The notes under the pieces were generated by a model. It saw only the letters and a program-made list of their open reading frames with translations, had not been told where the DNA came from and searched no databases. Position numbers and translations under genes: made by a program. From the NCBI GenBank assembly GCA_902651635.1, contig CACRSC010000084.1, forward strand, positions 1,101,283 to 1,134,140: 32,858 bases of DNA, read 5' to 3'. Below are positions 9,809 to 21,152 of this stretch, in pieces (positions within the stretch are counted from its first letter, which is position 1; every line of letters begins with the position of its first letter). Source of the DNA: Mastigamoeba balamuthi (lineage: Eukaryota; Evosea; Mastigamoebida; Mastigamoebidae).

Positions 9809-10808
9809 GGCCGGGCGGGGCTGGTGTGATCGAGGCAAAAGCACAGGCGATGCTGTCAGAGCTCCCGAACCAGGAAAAGAGGAAAAAATATCTGGTACCA
9901 GATTGATCGCCGAATCTCTCCTCTGCCCTCAAATCGAATCTGCTCACCGCCAACACCAAACGCGTTTCCGATACTGGTTCCACACACACGAAGTCACTCA
10001 ACTTGAACATGAGAACGACCAAAAAGAGGACGATTATTCACTCAAGAAGTGCAGATGGCAGTGTCTGCTTGTCTGTCCCCCCAACTCGGCGTTAGTATCC
10101 AAGGGAGGTCTGAGGACTACAGAGCAGCTGTCATCAAGGAACACTCATCCGCAAGGAAAAAATGCTGTATTGACATTCCAATGCTAACCAGAGCCAACTG
10201 CATTGTTCATTCCATTGCAGTAGGGGGTATAAGACCTGGAAAACAGTTGACATTTTTTGTGGCCGGGGCTCACTTCTATTGTGTATCAGCTGGTGTCATT
10301 CAGTTCCGACAAGACGAACAGGCTGCCGACGTCTTCAGGCAGTGCTGGCTGCCAGGCACAGTGCGCATGGTCACCCTGGCCTCACTCGGGCTGGGTATGT
10401 TGTACTTGGCTGCTGTGCCACCAGAGAACCAAACACTCAAGGACTTCAAGGTCAGGGCGGAGATGGAGCTACCCATGTCACAGTTCTCAGATGCAGTGAA
10501 GGTCACCTGCAACCAGCTGGTGCTACATCTCATAGAGCTGCTTGTTGTGCCTGAGAGCAAGGACTCAGAGACTAACACCCAAGAACACAGATCTTGCTCT
10601 GCCCACCTATGCCCATGAGGAGGGTGGCTGTGGCCCCGAGTCCACCGAGACTTTCGCCAAACAGTTCACGAAATGACACCATCCTCTGTCGTAAGATTCC
10701 TCAGAGGCTTTTCCCGTAAAAAGATGAGGTGTCGGGTCTTTTTCCGAGACACACGCTTCGGAATTGCCAGAATGCCAACTCTCCGACAGTTTTGAGTGCA
10801 CATCAAAA
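9809..10808. other. Divergent intergenic region, copy B (promoter of the intact receptor)
   Basis: Repeat of 6472-7471 and the sequence directly upstream of the intact receptor start at 10809. Apart from the uncertain frame at 10049-10618, I see nothing that can be named. Confidence 0.5.
10049..10618 (+). CDS. Hypothetical protein in the divergent intergenic region (copy B)
   Basis: Identical to the frame at 6712-7281. See that entry for the sequence features and doubts. Confidence 0.3.
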   Translation: MQMAVSACLSPQLGVSIQGRSEDYRAAVIKEHSSARKKCCIDIPMLTRANCIVHSIAVGGIRPGKQLTFFVAGAHFYCVSAGVIQFRQDEQAADVFRQCWLPGTVRMVTLASLGLGMLYLAAVPPENQTLKDFKVRAEMELPMSQFSDAVKVTCNQLVLHLIELLVVPESKDSETNTQEHRSCSAHLCP

Positions 10809-13800
10809 ATGCTCGGTGGACACTGTGTATCGCATACTCTCTGGGTGGCAGTCATTGCGCTGACCACGATGGCCGTAATGGCGCCGGGCAACCTGGAAAG
10901 CGGTCTTCTCGTGCACTGGTCATTCGACGGTCCCAACATCTCTGCGCGGCTGCTCGACTCGTCGGGCAACGGCCTGTCACCGACGCTCGCGGGGACCAAC
11001 AGCCAGAACGTCTCGTGGGTCCCCGGGGTCGTGGGCTCACACGCCATCCAGTTCATGCCGGCGTGGTACAAGAGCTCCTTCCAGGACCGCCAGGGCGCCA
11101 CGTGCCCGTACCTCGTCTCTCCGGGCCTCAGGAGCTGGGGCGTCAGGGGCCGGGCGGCCTTCTCGGCGGCGTTCTGGATCAAGCCGGTCCTGCCCGTCTC
11201 CTTCGACTCGAGCGTGCAGAACGCCTGGGTAGGCGCCCTGAGCACCATCACCAACAACGAGTACGGGTGGGACGCGACCGCGTGGTCACTGCAGACGACG
11301 CAGACCATGCAGGTGGGCACGTACAGGACCATGTACGCCTACCCGACCTTCCGGGCCCTCGCAGGCGAGTGGATGCACGTTGCCACGACCTACGGCGGGG
11401 TCTCTGGCAATGCATGGTTCACCGTGTACCTCAACGGCGGGTTTGCCGGGGTATTTTTGGCCCGGGTCGATCCGGGCAAAGACCCCAGGCTCGTCGTGGG
11501 CATGCGCGTCCGGGCTGAACTGTGCTTCAAGGGCCTCGTCGACGACGTGCGGCTCTACAACAGGGAGCTCTCCGCCGATGAGGCCTACGACCTGTGGCGC
11601 TCGGCCTGCTCCGGTTCCGGTAAGAGTAACAAATCGATCAGTGCCGCAGTCCCTATGGGGGGGTCATTCACAGTGCTTTTCAATCAAATCCTTTAATGGC
11701 ACGGGGAGGAACACTTACAGCCACACGACGCAGGTCACTACATGCCGGGCGGCGTGCGAATGACGTCGTGCGATGACTTCAGGTGCCCAGCAGGCACTGT
11801 TGACGACGACTCGGACTCGTCCACCCCGTGTGCCGAGTGCTCTGCGGGCCAGTACTCTGATGTCGGCTCCTCGGGCACCTGCACGCCCTGCCAGCAGGGC
11901 TTCACAGACGACGACGGCGACCCTGCCACCCCCTGCGTCCCCTGCGGCCCCGGCCACTTCATGGCCTCGCCAACTGGCAACCACGAGCCATGCAGCTCGT
12001 TCGCCTGCGGTGCCGGCTGGTCAGACCACGACAGCAACGTCTCGACTCCCTGCGTTCAGTGCGGCGCCGGCACGCATGCCCCTGCGGGTTCTTCGGGGCC
12101 CTGTGTGTCTCTGGCGTGCCCGGCGGGTACAGTGGACGACGACTCGGACTCCGCGACGGCGTGCTCGGAGGTGTGCTCTCTGGTGAGAACAGCAGAGCAG
12201 TGCAACGCGTCGTCGCAGGGGTGTGTGTGGTGCAACACCGCCTGCGCCCCCCTCTCGCCCCGCTGCAACCCCGCCTGCCCCGCCGGCTTCACCGCTGTCG
12301 GCCTCGACCCCACTGCGCCCTGCGCGCCCTGCGGCCCCGGCACCTACGCCCCCGCCGGCTCGATGTCCCAGTGCTCCGCCCTCGCCTGTCCCGCCGGTTC
12401 AACCGATGACGACTTGCTCTCCTCGACGCCCTGCTTGCCCTGCATGCCCGGCCACCACGCGCCCTCCAACTGGTCGGGGCCCTGCGCTGCGTGCGTGGCG
12501 GGGTGGACAGACGACGACAGCGACCCGTCGACAGAGTGCGTGCTGTGCTGGGCCGGTGTGTACGTTCCCAGCGGGTCGCACGGCCCCTGCTCCGTCTTTG
12601 CGTGCGCACGCGGCTATGTCGACGGCGACTCGGACCCGTCGACTGCCTGTGTGTCGGTATGCACACAGATGACGGTTCCTGTGGAGTGCTACGACTCGAT
12701 GTATGGCTGCGACTGGTGTGGATCGGGGTGTGCCAGCAGAGGTGCGTGCAACATCACCCGGAAGAAGCTCCCCACGACCGACGGCCTGGTCCTGCACTGG
12801 ACTTTCGCCGGGTCGACACAGGGAGAGAGGCTGGCAGATCGCTCTGGCCACGGCATGGACGGCAATCTGCGCGGGCGGCCACTCGTCTACTGGACACCCA
12901 GCCCCTTCGGCACCTCGCTGATGCTTGCGCCCAACCTGACCATCGACATCCCCACTCTGGCCGTTTTTCAGGCCAACGGGTGTCCCCATGTGGTCTCCCC
13001 TCCGCTCCGCTCGGTAAACATCACTGGCCGGCGCTCCGTTAGCACCCTGGCCATGTGGGTGCAGCCCCCCTACGCCGGCCTTGACGACTCTACCACCTGG
13101 ATCTCGCTGCTTGGCAACGGTACCTCGGGCATCGCTCTCACTTCCCAGAAGTTCTATTTCCGGGGGACCTCTCGAGACGGTACCGTCAAGCTGGAGACGA
13201 CGTTCTCAACCGGGTGGACGCACGTGGCTCTCACGAACGATGGTGTCTACGTTCGGTTGTACATAAATGGGCTGGAGAACAACAAGCGCGGTGCGGTTGG
13301 CTTCAACCTCGGGAGCGATACGGCTCTCACACTGGGGCTGGACTTTGGCGGCGAGGACCTCTGTTACATGGGCACTTTCGACGATGTTCGACTCTACAAC
13401 CGCACGCTCTCTGCCGCCGAGGTCGCCACCATCTGGCGCATGCTCTGCCCTCCTGCAGGTGCGCACGCTGTTTTCCGCTCTCTGCTAATCAGATACCCAC
13501 CCGCACGTGTCAGGCTACTACATGAACCCGGCTTCGGTGTATTCTTCGCAGTGCGGGTACTACGCATGCGCGGCCGGGACCTCGGACACTGACTTCGACA
13601 CATCGACCCCATGTGCAAAGTGTCAACCTGGGCAGTATATGCCAGCGGGGTCTGCGGGCCCGTGCGCTGACTGCCCCCTGGGCACCTCGGACATCGACTC
13701 TGACCCCTCCACGCCCTGCGGTGTCTGCGGCCCCGGAAACTACCTACCACCGGGCAGTGGCGGCCACAGCTCGTACGGGGCTTGCTCCAAGTTCAACTGC

Positions 13801-16800
13801 CCCGCGGGCACCGTCGACGACGACTCCAACACATCGACGCCGTGCGTCAAGTGCAGCCCGGGGGCGTACGTCCCTGCAGGGTCCAATGGACCATGTGAGC
13901 TATTCATGTGTGCAGACGGGTTCGTCGATCACGACAACGACCCTGCGACCGCCTGCATCGCAAGGTGTCTTGTGCACGGCGATCAGGTGGCATGCAACTC
14001 ATCGGCCGGATGCGAGTGGTGTGGCGAGTACTGCTCGATGTGGGGGCTGTGCGGGAAGGCGCTGGCTGGACTGGCTCCCGGAGCAGGTCTCGTGCTGTAT
14101 TGGCCATTCGAGGGCTCCGACGCCTCTCAGAGGCTCAAAGACGGCTCGGGCAACGGCAGGAACGCCACGATCAGCGAGAACCCCACGGGAGTCAAATGGG
14201 AGCGCGGCAAAGTGGGTTCATATGCTCTCAACGTCTCGCAGGAGTGGATCATCAGCCAGTCAGACGGTTCCCTGTCGCAAGGCCCCTTCTGTACCACCCT
14301 CCTGTCCGCACCTCTGGGGACGCTGGGCATTTCAAAAGAGAATCAACTCTCGATGGCAATGTGGCTGCGGCCCGTATCGCCGTGGAGGGCGTTGGAGGAG
14401 TGGATCATGTCGCTGAGCCCGAGCGCACTCTCAGGGACTCGCGGATCGCTGGTGCTCTCGATGGTGAACGACAGGCAGTTCACCTGGGCCTACGGCTCCG
14501 GCATCTCTGCCATCACGAGCATCGTGAGCGAGGAGTGGGTCCACCTCGTGCTTGTGTATGATGGAGTCAACATGGCCGTCTACAAGAACGGGCAGCTCTC
14601 GGCTACGAGAACTCTCTCCGTTTTTCTCGGCGACCAGCCGTTCCTAGTGATCGGCAGATCACCTTCTGTCAGTCTTGGACTGGGGATCTGCTACAACGGG
14701 CTCATGGACGACCTGCGAGTTTACAACCGCAGCCTCTCGACCGCTGAGGTGTACAACGTTTATCATGTGTTTTGCGGTCCAGGGCATTTTGTTCCCGTGG
14801 GAAGCAACAGCTCCGAGTGCAGCGAGATGAAATGTCCCGAGGGGACGGTGGACCTCGACGCCGACAGCTCTACTCAGTGCATGAGATGCGCGCGGGGCCA
14901 TTACGCACCCGCCGGCAGCGTGGGCCTCTGCCACGAGTGCCCGGTCGGGTTCAGCGACGAGGACCAGAACTCCTCGACACCCTGTCACGACTGCGGCAGT
15001 GGCCACTTTTCGACAGCGACGGGGGTGTTCGGCCCCTGTGCAGCACTAGCGTGCCCCGCTGGGACGCAGGACGACGACAACGAGGTGACCACCTCGTGCG
15101 TCGTGTGCGGGCCTGGCCACTACTCTCAGGTGGGAGCCTTCGGGCCCTGCGCGCTGTCGATGTGCCCAGCGGGGACGTCGGACAACGACTCGGACCCCGC
15201 CACACCCTGCGACCTCTGCGGCACCGCGCACTACTCCCCAGCGGGCTCTGTCGGGCCCTGTGGTCTGTTCGTCTGCGCATCCGGCAGCACGGACAACGAC
15301 TCGGACCCGTCGACGCCCTGCGTGGCCTGCGGGAGGGGCCACTACGTCAGCCCCCTGGCAGTCGGGTCCTGCACCACACTGGAGTGCGCCGCGGGGACGA
15401 CAGACGCCGACCGCAACGCGAGCACGCCGTGCGAGCTCTGCGGGCCCGGGACCGGTGTGGCCCACAGCGGGGCGTCTGACCCGTGTTCCCTGTTCACGTG
15501 CGCCGCCGGCCAGACGGACGACGATAACTCGTCGGTGACCCCGTGCACCAGCTGCTCCTCTGGCGCCTATACGGTACCGGGCTCCGTCGGGCCCTGCAGC
15601 GCGTTCAGGTGCCCCGCCGGGTGGACAGACGACGACGCGAGCCCTGCGACGTCCTGCGTGCACTGCGGCCCAGGTGGGTACGTGCCCCAGGGGTCCACGG
15701 GAGCCTGCTCGATTTTCGACTGTGTCGACGGGACCACGGACCACGACAACGACTCGTCGACCTCGTGTGTCCTATTGTGCTCGCGCATCACCGCGCAGAC
15801 TGATTGCGACACCTCGCCAATCGGGTGCGACTGGTGCGGCAAGTACTGCGCCGTCAAGACGCAGTGCTCGTGCCAGCAGGTCGTCGACGAGCAGACGTGC
15901 GTCGAGTCGCACAACTGCACGTGGTGCGCCGCGCAGTCTGGCTGCTACACTGGCGTCTGCCCCGAGGTCAGCCCCGGCGCCGCCAAGGCCAAAGACACCG
16001 CGGCGATTGTCGGCGGGGCGGTCGGCGGCGGAGGGGGAGGGCTCCTGCTTCTGGCCACCCTGGGATGCGTGCTGGCAGCGCTGTGGCTGCGGCGCAGGCG
16101 GAGGCCCAAGTACTACGACCAGGTGGACGCGTCCGAGATCATAATCGGGGACACCATCGGGCAGGGCAGCTTCGGCATCGTCTACAAGGCCACGTGGCGC
16201 AACACCGAGGTCGCGGCCAAGGTGTTCGGCGTGCAGTCGGTGACGGCGGAGGAGATCGAGCAGTTCGAGAAGGAGGTCGACGTGATGCGGGCCCTGCGGC
16301 ACCCCAACATCCTCCTTTTCATGTGCCACGCCAAGAGCGCCGACAGCTTCATCATCGTCACAGGTCCGCTGCAAAATGTCACTGCCTTTTTTCCCGCTGA
16401 CCCTTCGGGGGCGCGCGGTGCAGAGTACATGCCGACAGGGAGCCTCATGGAGATGCTGGCGAACGAGGGCGTGGCGGTGCCGCTGAGGCTGAAGCTCTCG
16501 ATCATGTCAGACATCGCACGCGGGATGGCGTACCTGCACCAGAACGACCCTCCCATCCTCCACCGCGACCTCAAGAGCAGCAACATCCTCGTGCGGGATC
16601 CACTTCCCCTCCCCCCTTCCCGCTCGACCGCCGTGCCTGACTGGGGAGAACAACCCACAGCTGGACTCGAACCTGCAAGCCAAGGTCAGCGACTTTGGCC
16701 TCGGCATGTTCTCGCACAAGGTGGGCGACTCGCACAAGGACAGCGCCGCGGTGATCGGGACCATCTTCTGGACGGCCCCCGAGGTGCTGGGAGGCGCGGA

Positions 16801-19170
16801 CTGCACCACCAAGAGCGACGTCTACTGTACGCGCGGGTGAGGCCTGTTTCGCAGGCTGACCTGTGCGCGTGCGCCATGCCGTACAGCGTTCGCGGTGATC
16901 GTGTGGGAGATCATGACGAGGGAGGTGCCATACGAGGAGCTCAACCCGCACACCGTGTCCCTTCGGGTTGTCAACGAGGGCCTGCGCCCCTCGCTGGAGA
17001 CACGGAAGTTCCCTGGACCGGTGCAGGAGCTCGTAGCTGTGTGCTGGACTGCTGCTCCCGAGTGAGCGAGCCCTCTCTGGTATTCCGCCCCCTGCTGTTG
17101 CTTACCCTCTTCCAGGTCGCGGCCCGAGTTCTGCGACGTCAGCACCACCGTCGATGCGCTCAGCAAGTCACTGCAGGGGGAGATGGTATGGCCCGAGCTA
17201 ATCGCTCTGCTCCTGACACGCCGCCCGCACGCCAGATGAGGGAGGAGGTGGAACACGTGGCAGCGCCCTCGGGCTGCATTGCTCTGGTGTTCACGGACAT
17301 CAAGGGCTCGGCGTCGCTGTGGGAGTGGAATGCGTCTCTCATGAGGTCGTCGCTGAAGCTGCACAACGACATCTTGAAGGAATCCCTTGTGCGCCACAGG
17401 GGCTATCAGGTCAAGGCCGAGGGTGCGCATTCCCCAGACAAGGCACAGGACCCCTGCCCCAGGTTCTCACCTGCGCCTCCACCCATCCAGGCGATGCGTT
17501 CATGCTGGCCTTCCAGTCGCCCCTCAACGCCCTCCTCTTCTGCCACGAGGTCCAGCAGGTCCTGCTGAGGGCCCCGTGGGACCCGGCGCTGCTCGCCCAC
17601 GAGCACTGTGCCGAAGAGGTAACAGACTGCGTGCTCTCGTTCCGCGGGTTTCGCGTCCGCATGGGGATCCACTACGGCCCCGTCGACGCCCACATCGAGG
17701 GGCAGTCGGCAGACTACAGCGGGCCCACGGTTGGCGTCGCTGCCCGCGTCGCCGGCATGGCCAGAGGAGGGCAGGTGCTCGTCAGCAGCGCGGCGAGGGC
17801 CGAGGTCGAAAGGATGCTGAGGCCGGCAGAGGCGGAGAAGCTGGGCTCACTGCTCACCCTCGAGGCCCTCGGGCCGTTCAGGCTTGGCGGGCTGGCACGA
17901 GAGGAGATCATCAGCGAGGCTGTGCTCAAGGGCTTCAACAGGAGGTTCGAGATGGCCGGCAGCACGTCCGTCACCTCGTCGGGCTCTGCAAACGCCTCCG
18001 GGCAGTCGGCCTGCCCGGTCACCGAAGCGAACGTGCAGGACATGTTGCTCGAGATGTCGGAGAAGGGCAAGCACAAGCCGGACTGGGCAATCGACCCCTC
18101 CGAGGTGAAGATCACCAACATGCAGATCGGAAGAGGCAACTACGGGGCTGTGTACAAGGGGTGAGTCCACCGTTTCTTGCCTTCACACTGCGCTCTCTAT
18201 CTTACCCCCACCCCTCGGAGGGCAGCGAGTACAAGGGGGATGTGGTGGCAGTGAAGAAGTTCTTCAACAAGTACGTGAGCAGCGTGGCAATTGCAGAGCT
18301 CAAGAGGCAGATGAGGGAGATCTTCCTGGTGTCAGGCCTCCGCCATCCCTCGGTTGTTCTTTTTGTGCGTGCAGTGCTCTCACCTTTCACCTCCGATTAA
18401 TTGGGGAACGTGCAGATGGGAGCCTCGATTGACCCGAGCAACATGTTCATGTGCGACTGGCGGGCTTCACACAATTCCGAGCACTAACTAGTATGCATTT
18501 AGTGTCACCGAGTGGATGGACGGTGGAAGTCTGAAGACCCTCGTCACTGAGAACAGCCTAGGGCAGAAACAAGCAGTGGAGATCCTGCTGCCTGCATGCC
18601 GTGGGATGGCGTACGCAGAGTCCCCGTCTCACTTCTTGCCTGTTCACTTGCTGTGGGAGCAGTTACATTCATGCTTCGGGGATCATTCACCGTGATCTAA
18701 AGGCTACCAACATTCTGGTTAACTCGAAGATGGATGTCAAGATCACTGGTAAGTACTAATCTTATCTTTCAACCACTAGTTATGCGTTCTCACCTCGGAT
18801 TTGACCGGCAGACTTTGGTCTATCAGCTATCAAGAGTGTCAATAAGACAATGACTATCTGCGGCACTGTGGCCTGGATGGCTCCGGAAATTCTGCAGCAG
18901 GGCCACTTCTCCGAGAAGAGCGATGTGTATGCATTTGGGATGGTGATGTACGAGGTTATGAGTCGCCACAACCCTTTCAATGGGATTCCTTTGATTTCTC
19001 TGGTGCCTCGCATCATCAATGGCCAGAGGCCTCCCTTCCCAGAGAGCACCAAGGAATTTTCTTCCTCCTTTGTTAGCTTGATGAGCAAGGCGTGGCACTC
19101 AGAGCCCGATGCGAGGCCCACGTTCTCTGAAATGAGTGCAGAACTTGTCTCGCTAAAGTGCTCACACTGA
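10809..19170 (+). CDS. Giant transmembrane receptor: LamG/Cys-repeat/PSI ectodomain, TKL kinase - class III cyclase - TKL kinase
   Basis: Fourteen exons: 10809-11619, 11734-13458, 13514-16363, 16424-16590, 16661-16826, 16887-17061, 17116-17185, 17236-17422, 17491-18160, 18226-18364, 18416-18450, 18503-18610, 18663-18748 and 18812-19170. They sum to 7,548 nt (2,515 aa) with every phase closing. Domains in order: signal peptide (start MLGGHCVSHTLWVAVIAL); LamG-like 1 (about 28-265); Cys-rich repeats and PSI-like modules (about 271-615); LamG-like 2 (about 619-840); repeats and PSI (846-1030); LamG-like 3 (about 1036-1266); repeats and two PSI-like modules (to about 1670); membrane helix (about 1678-1705) with a basic stop-transfer RRRRRPK. 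Kinase 1 (about 1721-1985) has GQGSFG, AAK, HRDLKSSN, DFG and TAPE. The cyclase (about 2000-2200) has FTDIKGS and VKAEGD. Kinase 2 (about 2254-2510) has GRGNYG, VAVKK, HRDLKATN, DFG and APE. Both kinases look active. I infer a surface sensor coupling ligand binding to phosphorylation and cyclic nucleotide. An upstream in-frame ATG exists at 10764. Confidence 0.9.
11734..15965 (+). repeat. About 21 acidic Cys-rich repeats within the receptor ectodomain
   Basis: Coding repeats of about 33-40 residues in three blocks (11734-12760, 13514-14070, 14775-15965). The consensus is C-x-A-G-x-x-D-D-D-S-D-P-S-T-P-C-x-x-C-G-x-G-x-Y-x-P-x-G-S-x-G-P-C. I count roughly 8, 4 and 9 units. Runs of units end in PSI-like modules with a CxWC core (for example GCDWCGSGC, GCEWCGEYC, GCDWCGKYC). 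The acidic stretch resembles thrombospondin type-3 calcium loops, and the rest resembles TNFR/EphA2-like Cys repeats. Calcium binding is inference only. Confidence 0.8.
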
Positions 19171-20099
19171 TGTCAACACGATCTTCTTTGTGAGAACCGA
19201 CCGTTTCCATTTACATTCATCTGCGTCGCTTCAAAGATTCTGGTGGAACAGCTTCCTGTTTTCGAAAAATGGAAAACTGAAGTGCTTCTAACTGTTCAGT
19301 GTCATCATTTCGCAAGGGCCTTTGTATGCCGCCTGACGCGTGTGTGGTCACACAGCTAGACGAGGAGGCTTCCTGACACAGTCGCCCTCATCATGGGATG
19401 GGCACACTCTATTGCGACACTCAAGGCCTGGTGGGCAGGGCAAGTGTGCATACGAGATGTGGGAACTTGCATGGAGTCATGGCAAGAATTTCGATCACAT
19501 GGTCAACGGATTAAGACCGTCAAAGACACCACACACCCTAAAGAAAACGCTCAATGCCTCCCGGAGACGCTCAACCTCGGGATGTGGTCAGCAACAAAGA
19601 GGGCCTAGAAAAGATACACGCGCCCATGCAAACGAGCAGGTGGACGACTACTGTGCTCTAAACCGTGTTACACACTGCAGTACACTGAGGGACCACCCAG
19701 AGAGGCGCAGGGTCTCGAGGGGTATGTCGACAGGGTGGCCATCAGCGCTTGGAGGCCTCCACAGGGATCTCTCGGTGTAGATGGCTGCCACGCAGAACGG
19801 CAAGCCCTTGATGGTGTGGCCGAGCGAGAACAGTGCGGACAGCGAAACGCTTGGGGGCACAGAGGGACGACGAGTTATTGACGTCCTGCTCGAATGTTAT
19901 GTGGGAACGACAGATGCAGGCACAGGCGCAGCATGCAGCACTCAGCACGCAGGCACAGACAACAGTAGAGGGTGGAGGCGTGCACGTGAGCATGACGAAA
20001 AGGAGGAGGGGTGCACTGAGACTCAGGAAGAGAGGCACAGCGGCAGTGCAACGGTGGTTGATACGAACGGCAGTCAAAGGCTGCAACCAGGTTCTTTGT
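19171..20099. other. Convergent intergenic region
   Basis: About 930 bp between the receptor stop and the stop of the minus-strand membrane protein. It should hold both 3' UTRs. The open frames present are short and unconvincing, and I saw no canonical AATAAA close to either stop. Confidence 0.5.
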
Positions 20100-21152
20100 T
20101 CAAGCAACCCTCTCAAGGTTCCGTATCTTTCTCAGTAGGAATACTGTGTAGGCTGTGAAGCCAACAGAACCGATTAGACCACCAATGGACGCAAGGAATG
20201 TCCGTTCTCCGATGAAGCGAGGCGGTGGGTGCTCCAGGAAAAGCTTGTCTCCCAGCGCAAAGCACTCGACCTTGCCTCCCGAGTCGTAGGAATGCTCGGG
20301 CACGCAGCGAGTCAGATCGTGGTTCTTCAGCACAGAACCAGATTCGGTAGTGCTCATGAGCGTGACTCTCCACACATACAATTTCTCCCCTCCACTGGTG
20401 CACCAATCGGCTGTCGGCTCTGAGTGAACGATATCGCAGACCTTTGAGTGTAAAAGAGGGGGGTACAGTTAGTACACGTGGGAAAGCCGGAGATGAATCA
20501 AACTCACCGTGCGGTGCCTGGGTACAAGGACGGCTCTAGTGTAGGCGATGTTCGAATAAGCGAGACACACGAGAAACGCAGTCACGGCAAGCGCCATCAC
20601 ACTGGCTCGGAGGTCATGGACCACGGCATTCGTATATCTCTTCAGGAGCAGGCGCGTGACCTCGCTCGATGACGATACCACGATCGGGTCCAACGAGAAC
20701 AGGTCGTTGGGCGTGACATGATAGGCGTGCTCGGGGAAGAGGGAGGGATCCGGTGAGCCTCTGCTAATGAAAGCGGCGACCTCGGCTACCCACATGGGCG
20801 CGTCGAGCGACAAGACCTTGAGGTGCACTGTGTCCATAGGCAGGTCGATGAGGTGAGCCATGTTTAGAGCGTTGTTGCGCCCCAGAGCAACCACAACGCC
20901 CTCGAGGGTAGCAGAGCTGAGGAAGTCGCGCAGAGCCGCCTCCCTTCCCTGGGCAGTCGTGGACCTGTTCAGCCGACCAGAGCGGGCGAGGACTGCGACA
21001 TCCTCTCTGTTTGCAACAGAGAGACTCGAGGGCCACTCAGCCGGCTCTATCACTGTGCGTGCGCCGAGTGCATGCATTACTAGTACCGATCGTTCACAGT
21101 ACTGTGATGCCGCTGTGTAAGGTGCGTTTTTGAGGACAGAAAAGTGAAACAA
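20100..21152 (-). CDS. Unrecognised two-pass membrane protein
   Basis: Exons 20508-21152 and 20100-20441 join over a 66-nt phase-0 intron (20442-20507, GTGAGT...AAAG, with a TACTAAC branch-like site near 20470), giving up to 328 aa. A mostly polar N-terminal region of about 185 residues is followed by a hydrophobic helix (SVMALAVTAFLVCLAYSNIA). A loop of about 100 residues with five Cys (VCDIV, DWC, RCVPE, VECF) comes next, then a second hydrophobic helix (FLASIGGLIGSVGFTAYTVF) and a short basic tail. The true start is uncertain. A pyrimidine-rich tract ending CCTTACACAG near 21119 could be an acceptor for an upstream exon with a signal peptide. I recognise no family; the Cys loop probably faces the lumen or outside. 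Confidence 0.65.

Larger units (their letters stand above)
8940..12275. repeat. 3.3-kb near-perfect direct repeat, copy B
   Basis: Partner of 5603-8938. Here the receptor reading frame continues smoothly past 12275, so copy B carries the intact receptor. The PEX11-like gene in this copy has lost its terminal exon. Confidence 0.95.

Noticed and set aside
11742-15965. Regular Cys-rich repeats considered as a DNA-level satellite or CRISPR-like array
   Set aside because: Repeats are conserved at protein level with diverged nucleotides and no constant spacers. They are protein modules in a gene with introns.
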